The position numbers and the translations under genes are program-made. DNA of 37,195 bases from assembly GCA_009176605.1 (NCBI GenBank), contig SEYY01000873.1, positions 1 through 37,195 on the forward strand. Direction: 5' to 3'. Of the stretch, positions 27,799 through 36,707 are shown in pieces. Source of the DNA: Armadillidium nasatum. Taxonomy: Eukaryota; Arthropoda; Malacostraca; Isopoda; Armadillidiidae. The number at the start of each line of letters is the position of its first letter. Positions within the stretch are counted from its first letter, which is position 1. A model generated the notes under the pieces. The model saw only the letters and a program-made list of their open reading frames with translations. It did not search any database and had not been told where the DNA came from.

Positions 27799-29635
27799 TA
27801 GGAACCGACTGGGGCCCCGGCCCCGGCCCCGGCCAACCCCGGCCAACCCCGGCCATTTTTACTGACCCCGGCCCCGGCCCCGGCCCCGGCTAAAAATCAG
27901 GGAAAACCGGGGTTGCCGGCCGGGGTTAAAATGGCAAATTATACAAAAAAAATTTTTCTTTTTTTTATTTTCAGACGATTCTGCTGAAACTTTCAGTGTA
28001 TATAGATTTTTTACCGGTAAGAAAAGTCCCTTTCTAGCGTTTTTCCGAGTCTATTACGGTTAAAAAAAATTTTTTTGTGGAAATTTTACCCTTTTTCAAT
28101 AGAATGGTGGTGCCAAACCACTTTTTATAATGAGCTGAAAGTTGGACTATTTATTCAAAATTATATGGGCTACAAAAGCCTCTAATAGACTTTTGTTTCC
28201 AGAGTTATAGAAAAATGTTATAAGCCAAAAACTGACCAACTATAGAAAAAAAAATTTTTTGAACTAAAAAAATCCACCTTTTCAGACAAAATCTTTTTTT
28301 TAAAAATACAACTATAACATTTCCTATTTTTGGTGTGTATAGAGGAGGGGTGGGGCTACAAATTCCTCTATGTACTTTATTCGATGAGATTCGTTGGTTT
28401 TGAGATATAGCCTTCAAAAGGTCCATTTTTGGCCAAATTTCAAAAATTCCCAAAGTTTGAGGGGCTATATCTCGCTTCAAACAAAGGGCATTTAAAAATG
28501 CACTAAATAAAAATTGTTGCCCTGTTCCTCTTCTAAACAAATATCACAAATAAAAAAAAAATAGTAGGTAGCATTTTTTTTTTTAAATAATTTTTTCCTC
28601 CAGAAGGGTACGATTTTTGCAAAAAAAAATTTCTAGACGTGATATTAAAAATCTATTCCCACCAATGCAAGAAATTGGGGCAAAGGTATTCAGTTAAATT
28701 TTCAGCTCATGTGGACCAGTGGTTTGACCCAGTTATTCATTTTTTTCAACTTTGGGTCCAAATAAGTTTCAAACCGTTATAGACTCAAAAAAATGCTCGA
28801 AATCAACTCAGAACTTCGTGAAAAAATTCACATATTTTGAAAATTTCAGCTCAATCATTTGCAAAATTAAGAAAATTAAGATTTTTTTCTTTTCTGTTTC
28901 TTTTGACCGCTCCTTTTCTGCTAGTGAATGTTCATCTTTGTGTTTTGATTTTAGATACTCCAAAAAGATTTGGTTGAAATTTTTTTTACTTGTAGCACCC
29001 GGAGGTTCTCTTCTAATTTTCTGACTGCAGATGTTACATTTAGCTATTTCGAGCCTATCCTGAAACATTGTAAAGTATTCAAACACTGCAGAAGCTGATC
29101 TTTTAGCCATATTGACTGAAAGTATAAACAAAATAATAATTTTTAAATAATGCAGCTAAATGATACAAGTTTGATACATAGCAATAAAATAACAATGATA
29201 TGTATAAATTGATAAATTGTTAAATAAATTGATAATATGTTTAATAAATTGATATGTTAAATAATATGTTAAATTGATAATTTTATATCTTACATTTTTT
29301 CAAACTTTACCTTTGGGTCTTACCTAGGTAAACGTGTTAAATCACTATTATGAATTAGAATAATTTTTTTTTTAATTTTTGTACTTTTTTTAAACTTTAA
29401 CTATACAAAACTGTAATTTTCTGATTTTTTTTTAGAGAAAATGCATGTAATCATTAATTTAAGTGAATGTTGGCTATTCTACTCCTTCCTTACAATTAAA
29501 TAAACCTTATATCTAATTTTCTTAACCTAAAATTTCAGTGCTTTTGACCTCTTTACAAATTTTAGGAAACCCCGGCCATAACCCCGGCCCTGGCCAAATT
29601 TGGGTGACCCCGGCCCCGGCCCCGGTCGGTTCCTA
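27799..29635 (-). mobile_element. Non-autonomous hAT transposon, copy 2
   Basis: 1837 bp, bounded by TAGGAACCGACTGGGG and CCCCGGTCGGTTCCTA, inserted in reverse orientation relative to copy 1 and flanked by the 8-bp duplication GTCATGGA. Subterminal arrays are pure GGCCCC/CCGGCC words. The interior is collinear with copy 1 along its whole length, including long imperfect internal repeats around 'atagactc.gaaaaa.gct' and 'tttcagct'. It differs from copy 1 by scattered substitutions and small indels, including a local duplication of 'aataaattgata' words near 29210-29280. It interrupts LTR 2 and is therefore younger than that insertion. Confidence 0.93.
28808..29110 (-). CDS. BED zinc-finger protein of hAT copy 2 (100 aa)
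   Basis: Same protein as in copy 1. It starts MAKRSASAVFEYF at 29110, with the BED finger formed by CNIC and HKDEH, then a Lys/Glu-rich stretch. It differs from copy 1 by a Leu for Trp near residue 49 and by a different C-terminal extension after KKKI, where an indel moves the frame and adds about 20 residues. No transposase catalytic domain follows. A possible upstream splice acceptor precedes the ATG as in copy 1. Confidence 0.8.
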   Translation of the reverse strand: MAKRSASAVFEYFTMFQDRLEIAKCNICSQKIRREPPGATSKKNFNQIFLEYLKSKHKDEHSLAEKERSKETEKKKILIFLILQMIELKFSKYVNFFTKF

Positions 29636-29643
29636 GTCATGGA
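29636..29643. repeat. Target-site duplication, right copy (hAT copy 2)
   Basis: GTCATGGA, identical to 27791-27798. Confidence 0.95.
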
Positions 29644-29738
29644 GGTAACCAGATCTATTATAAATATTAAAATGATGAAAGTCCTGTAATTAACCAGATA
29701 ACATCTCACCTCTCTAACCTACAAAAGAAGGAAAGAAA

Positions 29739-31128
29739 TTAATCTTGATGATCCATAGTGGTCACCTGATCGAAAACACGATTAATTTCTTTGAGAGCAA
29801 CCTCTTTGGAGATGCCCCTTTCTTTTGCGGACTTCCAAAGTTGTGACATATGAACAGTAGTAAGGGTGGTATATTCAAGCGATCTAGCCGACGTTGAAGT
29901 GGGGTTTTTATTAACCGTCACCTTTTTTGAATTTCCCTTACCACTTTGCATCCTGTTAATTTTATCAAACTTCTGTAATCCTCTAACCTTGGATTTTGAG
30001 GTAGATGCAGTTGATTTTGGTTGGAAGAGTTTGGGTTGGACGACTCTTCTTTGTTTTGGAAGTTGAACAATCCGTAGACGAACCCCTCTTTTTACTGTTT
30101 TTCCCTCCGTCACGTGGTTGTGGTGACTCGGAGGCAGTTGCAGGTTGTTCGCCCAAGTCCATGGAATTTACGAAAGTCCTAGAATAATAGGTTTTCGATT
30201 TACCTTTGGTTCGCTTAGGTAGAGTAGGTGGTATCGCCGCTGGTTGACTGGGACGATACTCTAGTCGCCCTTGAATACCCGAAGGTCCGGGGACTGACTC
30301 TACTTCCTCAACAATCACTGAGGTCGTGGTAGTGGTTGTTGGGATGGGTGTTGTAGCTGGTCTGGTTTCTTGAGCTCTCCGTTGAAAGTTGGTTAAACTC
30401 AAGAAAGCGAACATTTCCTCAAAGGTTGTTTCCGTGTAATGCAGACCATCATAACACAGATCTACGGCATCCAATCGGTCCGATCCTCCCATCCAGAATT
30501 TATGATGAGGGTTACTTTGACCTTTGCTGTTGTAATAGCGGTCAAAAACAGCCCTCATCGAAAAGGTCCGCTTCTTAAACCAAGGTTGTTCAGAACCTTG
30601 TAATGCCAACGTTTGCCCGAACACCTCACGAGCCTTAATGTTAAGATAGGCTCTTTGCAACTGAGGATGTTGTTCGAGTGAGGGTATGAGATCACTCCTA
30701 CCTTTTCGTTGTAAAAAGGTTTCATTGAAGGTGGCTATGTCCTTCATTATAGGAATGATCAAATATACCCTAACGGCAGGGTTATTACCGTGTGGTAATT
30801 CTGGTTATGGCGTCCATCTGAACAGGAACAAAGGACAAATTACACGTGGGATTCTATGTAATGACCTGGATTGTTTTATCATTATCAGTTAGAGGCGTTT
30901 TCTTCCAAATGGAGCATGTCAAACCGAATATATAAATTTGATCCATGGGTCCATTTGTTTTCAGAAAACGAGTGAGGATTTGCCCTAACATCAGTAAGTC
31001 GGCGTCCGGGATGGCAAGATACGAAACAAGTTAATATCATATACCCGTTGCAACCGCTCTTTTATCTTTTCCAGCACTCCTGCTACAGAGTTTCCTATCA
31101 CCAATATCCTCTCAGTCGTTCTTCCCAT
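29739..31128 (-). pseudogene. SGNH-hydrolase-like ORF in the env position of an LTR retrotransposon
   Basis: The start is MGRTTERILVIGNSVAG at 31128. ILVIGNS matches SGNH/GDSL block I (catalytic Ser after Gly-Asn). A middle region (VYLIIPIMKDIATFNETF, near 30750) resembles the block after the active-site loop. AVDLCYDGLHYTETTFEEM (about 30430-30480) matches block V with the DxxH Asp-His pair. The expected GxND block III is not clear (IYIFGLTCS). The tail is Thr/Pro-rich, then Lys/Arg-rich and apparently disordered, ending MDHQD at 29739. There is no signal peptide or membrane segment. On the minus strand the ATG follows 'attatcttttcag', a good splice-acceptor-like sequence. The ORF is broken by about four small frameshifts (near 31025, 30870, 30800 and 30080). 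It lies between a Gypsy pol tail and the 3' LTR. The function is not established; the family assignment is by motif only. Confidence 0.6.
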
Positions 31129-31574
31129 GCTGAAAAGATAATAATATATATATGTAGTATATAATAAAATAATTTATACATATTTACAATTTTATTAAAG
31201 AATATATTTCATAAAAATTTCATGAATCAATTTTAAATTTTATATTAAAGTTTTTAAATGAATATTAAAATATTTGAATTTTATATTACTTTACAACTAT
31301 TACTACTATTTTCAATATTACAAAACATAATACATAGTTTAGAATAGTGTAGTAAAGAAGTGAATATAATAAAATGCTTGTGAGTGTGGAAATGTATGTT
31401 ATAATGTATTTAACCTGTTGTTATTTAGGATTTTATGTTGTTGATTGTGTGTTATGAATTATATTTCACTTTTGATATTTTATTTTTATATATCAATCAC
31501 ACTTATTCACAACACTGAACTATAATATTCGCACTATTTTATCACTTTACGCGGCGCACATCGTTCATTAGAAC
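31129..31574. other. AT-rich spacer between pol tail and SGNH-like ORF
   Basis: 446 bp, about 80% A+T, no ORF. It separates the two minus-strand ORFs and ends (minus strand) in a pyrimidine tract plus CAG just before the SGNH-like ATG, so it may contain the end of an intron. I found no similarity to LTRs 1-3. Confidence 0.45.
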
Positions 31575-32095
31575 TTAACTTTTGTGACGTCGGCGATATT
31601 CCAATGGGTGTTCCATGACGTAATCATGTGATGGAGCGTCTCCATGTAATCGCAGTCGTCGTGGAGAAGGCTCTTGTTTTTCTGAATCCATCCCTAAGCA
31701 AGTAGTGTTCATTTGAGTTTCTTCCTCCATTGACGATACTTCTACATGTCCTTGTAGTTCCATATAGTTTTCCTCAATATAGAACTCCTTCGGATCAAAT
31801 CCTTCAAAAGAATCGGCCTTTTTATCATTGAATTCATCGCTGAAATTCAGTTGATAATAACTATCAGGTTCTTCCATTATAGGGGAAAGAGCCTTAGGCA
31901 CAAATCCTTCAAATGAATCCTGATCTACCGAATAATCTAATGGGCAAAATCCTTCAAATGATTCATTTATTGTTGAGTTGAACAGATCTTCTTCTTCCTC
32001 CTCTTCTTCCGGAGGTATTGTTAGATCTGTTTGCGTAAATCTTGTAGTATTTTTGTCAGTTATGTTAGATATATCGGCTGACTCGTTCAATTCGG
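31575..32095 (-). CDS. C-terminal tail of a Gypsy-type Pol, with FEGF repeats (partial)
   Basis: Open from the scaffold gap to a stop at 31575. The visible residues are acidic and predicted disordered: a run of seven Glu (EEEEEEED), then three FEGF motifs (residues 45-48, 60-63 and 95-98 of the 171-aa open part), each with an acidic residue two positions before the first Phe; the second reads DQDSFEGFVP. The end has PRRLRLHGD and HPLEYRRRHKS, the kind of basic LRS-like ending common to Pol proteins of Gypsy elements. The integrase that should precede it is lost in the gap. Family assignment rests on this ending, on the shared FxGF motif with the Pol tail at 32441-33183, and on the position before a 3' LTR. 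Confidence 0.55.
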
Positions 32096-32195
32096 NNNNN
32101 NNNNNNNNNNNNNNNNNNNNNNNNNNNNNNNNNNNNNNNNNNNNNNNNNNNNNNNNNNNNNNNNNNNNNNNNNNNNNNNNNNNNNNNNNNNNNNN
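32096..32195. other. Assembly gap (100 N)
   Basis: Exactly 100 N, a customary placeholder for a gap of unknown size. The two sides need not be adjacent in the genome. Confidence 0.99.
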
Positions 32196-32440
32196 AATAT
32201 AAATATTTATATTATTTTAATTTAGAGAACTGTTCGAAAGATACCTTCCCCTTAAAAAATCTTGAACATATACCAATACAATATACAATAATTTACAAGA
32301 TCAATTTCCAAAAGGAAACAATTAACTGTACAAAAGTAAAGAAAAAAAACAACAATTGATGAAAGAATATACATCACTCCACATATTAACTCTAAATTCA
32401 AAACAATCAGTCATATCCATCAATAATACCAAAACCAAAC
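32196..32440. other. Post-pol non-coding region, possible 3' LTR start
   Basis: AT-rich DNA after the pol stop. Its first 40 bases resemble 36622-36662 ('aatataaatat' ... 'ttatattattttaatttaga'), on the other side of the pol gene. This could mark LTR ends of the pol element, but the match is short and of low complexity. Confidence 0.35.
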
Positions 32441-33183
32441 TTACCAATCATTATCTTTACCAAAAGTTTGATTTGGTACAGAATATTCACCTGAATAATT
32501 TAAAACTGGCGTGCTATTAAATTTATTAACCTTTTTATGTGAACGTAAAAACATTGGAGAATTATCATTAGGACCTTTAAAATGCTGGTAGGGAACATAA
32601 TTACCATCATTGGATGTATTATAAGAATAATTATTACGCCTATACTTATTTATATTTGGCAAAGACTTACTTCTATTAAAAGTATCATTACCACCAGACT
32701 GATCAGAGAATCCTGAAAAAGAGGTATCATTTTCATTATCTGAAAACCCATGAAAACTACTTGATGAACTAGATTTAACAGGATCATGATACTGAGATTT
32801 AGAATAAGTATGATTATTATTACTTTGACCATTTAAAGAATTATAATTACTATTACTCACACCTTTATTCTTCATAAAAGTACTCTGAGATCTAATTCTA
32901 TTTCTAGAATAATTATGAGGTAAAATAAAATTATCACGACGTTGCGGAATAACATACCTCTGAGAATTATGAACACCATCAGAATCATCTGAAGTTTTAA
33001 AATGAACCTTTCGATTAAACTTATTACTTTGATTATAATTAGAATTACTTGACTAAAATTACTTTGACTATGATTACTTTTTGAAGTATTACCGACATTG
33101 TTTGTATTCAAAATAGGTTCAGAAACTATCTTACAATTGTCACTATGAACTGCGAATTCTTTACTCGTTTTCAAACATTGCAA
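32441..33183 (-). pseudogene. Pol C-terminal tail of Gypsy element, N/S-rich with FxGF motifs
   Basis: Continuation of Pol after the integrase. The first part (33183 to about 33055) ends the GPY/F region, then becomes Asn/Ser-rich. After a frameshift near 33050 it continues through a stretch with YVIPQRRDNFILPHNYSR and then, from 32875, an Asn/Ser-rich tail to the stop at 32441. The tail has SSSFHGFSDNENDTSFSGFS (32700-32760), two FxGFSD motifs followed by acidic residues, and ends with MFLRSHKK and SVPNQTFGKDNDW. Such tails after the integrase C-terminal domain carry targeting modules in other LTR elements (for example chromodomains). No chromodomain is seen here. The tail looks disordered throughout. 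Confidence 0.65.
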
Positions 33184-34810
33184 AATGAACCTATTACGTC
33201 CTAGATTACCGGTAACTCTGTAGGGACCTTGCCAACGTTTAAATAACTTACTTGGAATATTAGGTGGTTTTACCGCAAGAATATATACTCTATCCCCAAC
33301 ATTAATTTCTCTGTTACTAGCAATTTTATGCTGTCTACTTACAAATTTTTTAGTTTCTGAAACTTAATCTTTTCCCTAGCAATTTCCTTAATTAAATTGC
33401 TTCGAACAACTAAATCTTGAGCATCTTTATGAGTAGGAATAAACTCATCATTAAAATCTGAAAATGGAGAAATATAATTACTAATATCATAAGGAAGACG
33501 TTTATTATAACAATGTAAAATATAATGTGGAGAATCACCTAAACTTTGATTATAAGTTGTATTTAAAGATAAGTTGAGCAAAAGGCAAATATTTTCCCCA
33601 ATCATTTCCTTGTTTATTGACAAAATGGACGAAGGAAATTCTCTATCTTAAGGTTGTCTCTTTCACTTAAGGCATTAGCAATAGGCGTTCTAACAGTAAT
33701 TTCAACCTTATTAATTTTCCAAATTTTACAAATTTGTTTGAAGAAATCAGAAGTGTATTCACCAGCTCTATCTGATAAAAGAACATCAGGAGTGGTATGA
33801 TTAACAATTATTCTGTGAAAAAGAGCGTTAGCAATATGAATACCATTACGAGATGGGATTGGACAAATTTCAACATATCTTGTTAACGAATCTTTGAAAA
33901 TGAGAATATACTTAGCACCTGTAGCAGTACAAGTACGTAAGGGACCCAATACGTCGGTATGAACTCTGGAAAAGGGTGTATAAGGAAGTGGATACGAATA
34001 AATTTTTGCATGTTTAGGAATATTTCCTTTAACAGAAAGACAAGAAGTACATTCCTTACAAAATAATTCAACTAATTTAGAAAGATTAGGAAATCTATAA
34101 CGTTCCCGGATACGTTTCTCTGTTCTAAGCGAACTCATATGACCCGAACCTAAAGTAGAATGATTTAAAGTTAAAACAGTATAAATTAAGCTATCTGGTA
34201 CCTCTAAAAGATACTGCATATCCTTCGTTACAAAATAAAGAATACCATGAACAAGAGCATATGGATAGTTATATACATAACCAGTATTACGAATATTATC
34301 AATAAGAGGAGAGAGACGAGAACACTTACTTTGCTCTTCACGAATTGTATTTTCATCGAGCGTGTATAACTTCCTATCTGATAAATCTACCTTAAAAGAT
34401 TGAATAGAATTAATATCTACCGGGGGGTTCCTAGATAAATAATCAGGAATAATATTTGATTTACCTGGAATGTAAACAAAATTAGGATTAAAAGAATTCA
34501 CTTTCATAGCCCATCTAGCTAGCTTATTATTTAAATCTTTACTTTTAAATATCTGAACTAATGGTAATTGATCTACTTTAATAGTTAAAGGATAACCAAA
34601 AATAGTTGTACGAAACTTTGATAAAGCCCATGTTACTGCAAGAGCTTCTCTTTCTATAGTAGAGTAATTCCTTTCAGCTTTACTCAACATACGAGATGCA
34701 AAAGAAAGCGGTTTCTCCTTACCATTATTATCTAATTGAGATAAACAACATCCTAAACCTATTCCACTAGCATCTGTAGAAACAATAAATTCCTTTGAAT
34801 AATCAGGGAA
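33184..34810 (-). pseudogene. Gypsy-type Pol: RNase H and integrase
   Basis: RNase H: STDASGIGLGCCLSQ (about 34740-34780), NYSTIEREALAVTWAL (catalytic Glu) and KVDQLPLV, where most relatives have TDHxPL; connection SRNPP. Integrase (residues of the 33614-34690 open frame): zinc-binding H177-x6-H184-x29-C214-x2-C217; catalytic core D246 (HTDVLGPL), D307 (LLSDRAGEY) and E343 (ANALSERDN). The last two are spaced by exactly 35, so DD35E is intact. After a frameshift near 33620 the core continues (NDWGKYLPFAQL, GDSPHYILH). After another near 33345 comes the GPY/F domain (GDRVYILAVKPP, RWQGPYRVTG, near 33200-33320). Integrase inserts the cDNA into the chromosome. No nonsense codon was seen outside the frameshifts. 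Confidence 0.88.
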
Positions 34811-36330
34811 ATTTTAACAAAGGTTCCACTAACAACTTTTCTTTAAGAGTATTAAAAGCATTTTGTTGCTCTAAACCCCAAATAAATTCAACATTTTTCT
34901 TAAAAAGAGAGGTAATTGGACTTGCGATTACACTAAAATTAGGAACTAAATGCCTAAAATATGACACAAAACCAATAAATGAACGTGCTGAATTAACATC
35001 AGTCGGTTGAGAAAAAGATTTTAATACTGTGAGCTTCGTGGGATCGGCAGAAATTCCATATTCTCCTACTTGAAAACCTAAAAAAACTAATGAGCGTTTA
35101 AAAAAATTAGCCTTTTCTAACTTGACTTTGAGATTAGACTTTATGAGACAATTAAAAACAGAACTTAAATTTTTATAATGAGATTCGATATCCTTAGAAT
35201 AAACAATAATATCATCTAAATATAAGAGAGCACCTATACCTAAAACACTTGAAAGAGCTAACTCCATTGTACGAGAAAAACAACTTGGAGCATTTTTAAG
35301 ACCCATCTGCATTCGTACAGGTTGATAATGACCTCTATGTGTCGAAAAAGCCATATACTTACGACTATCTTCCTCGACTTCAATATGATAAAAACCTGAC
35401 AAAAGATCTAAAGTAGAGAACACTTTGGCTTCACCAAGTTTTGAAAATATTTCGTGAATGTTACTTAACGGGAATCTTTCCGGTAAAGCGTAAACCTATT
35501 CAGATGTCTGAAATCTAAAACTATTCTAGGTTGTTTACCATCTTTCTTTGGTATTACTAACATTGGAGAGGAATGAGGACTAGTTGAACTCTCTATATAA
35601 TTTTTAGAAAGACAATCATTTACCCAATTATTGATATCTTCTTGATATTTATGCGGTAACTTATAATTAGGAGTGTAAATAACTCTGGGAGCATCTGAAG
35701 TTAATTCTAATTTGAACTTATTCAACTTACATAACCCTACTCTATCATCTGACAAAGCTATGGCATTTTTATGCTTAACTAAGAAATCTAAAATATTATC
35801 CAACTGGTTTTCATCCTGTAAAACTACAAAATCAAATTCTTTCGCAGATTTCGAAAGAAGAATTTCCCTATATACATCTTTCAATTGACTATCAGATAAA
35901 CCTTCTGAACATGTTACAGCATCTATATCTGTAGAAACTTCTACCTTATAATTTAAAGGATGCGCGTTACATAAGAGAACATTTTTATCCAAAGTAAAAC
36001 TATTATTACTCATATTGACACATTGAACTAAAGCTAAATTATCTTTTGTTTTACTTAAAGTATTGGCAAACAAAATACTTGAGAAAGAATTCTTTTCAGA
36101 AACTATAAATAAATCATCAGGAGGACATGTTTTCGCTTTAGATTCTACTCTAACAGATAAAACATATACTGAATATGGTTCAAGTATATACATGATTCAT
36201 CTGAATACATGCTATACTGAAAATTATCATCAATGTAAACACTTCCAACTAAGCATTGATTTTCATCATGACTATTTGACAAAATATCTTCACTAACATG
36301 ATCTGGAGTTGAATAATTATGATCAAAACA
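34803..36330 (-). pseudogene. Gypsy-type Pol: N-terminal region and reverse transcriptase
   Basis: Open from about 36330 with a frameshift near 36185. The N-terminal part (VYVLSVRVESKAKTCPPDD, DNLALVQCVNMSNNSFTLDK) resembles the post-protease spacer of Gypsy Pol. RT follows: SSPMLVIPKKDGKQPRIVLD, the LDFRHLN block (35510-35540), a frameshift near 35490, then YALPERFPLSNIHEIF, FSTLDLLSGFYHIEV (palm Asp), MGLKNAPSCFSRTM, LLYLDDIIVYSK (YLDD, near 35210), LGFQVGEYGISADP, and the thumb SARSFIGFVSYFRHLVPNFS. RT copies the element's RNA to DNA in cytoplasmic particles. A frameshift near 34808 separates it from RNase H. No protease (DTG/DSG) or gag is visible upstream, so this copy is 5'-truncated or its 5' part has been replaced. 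Confidence 0.88.
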
Positions 36331-36662
36331 AATAAAAGAAATTTTAAATGTTATTGAATATTTTAAACAAATTTAATAATTTAATACTATAAATAATAAC
36401 AGCTGTTCTAAAACAATAGCTAATTAAATAATAGCTGTGAGAAAAAATAAATTAATACATGAAAATATAAAAGAATATGAGCAACAACAGCTGACCTTAC
36501 TCAACAATTGTAAAACTCAAACTAGTCTCGCTCCAGCCTAACATTATGTTTTATAGCAACATTTACAAAAGCATAATCATGAATAATAATAATAATAAAT
36601 AAAATAATATAAGAATTACTGAATATAAATATGATTTATATTATTTTAATTTAGAACCTTTG

Positions 36663-36665
<3 letters not shown>
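36331..36665. other. AT-rich region upstream of pol
   Basis: No gag, protease or primer-binding site seen. It contains three CAGCTG words (about 36402-36490) and, on the minus strand, 'tttttctcacag', a possible splice acceptor. Confidence 0.4.

Positions 36666-36706
<41 letters not shown>
36666..36706. repeat. (TA)n microsatellite at the end of LTR 3
   Basis: About 20 TA units with one slip, directly before TGTTAGG of LTR 3. Confidence 0.95.

Positions 36707-36707
<1 letters not shown>

Noticed and set aside
30005..30187. Plus-strand ORFs opposite the SGNH-like ORF (also 29866-30066 and 30686-30892)
   Set aside because: Low-quality antisense frames without domains.
32196..36662. Definite LTR pair for the pol element from the 40-bp similarity on its two sides
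   Set aside because: The match is short and almost pure A/T, and further alignment does not continue; kept only as a weak remark.
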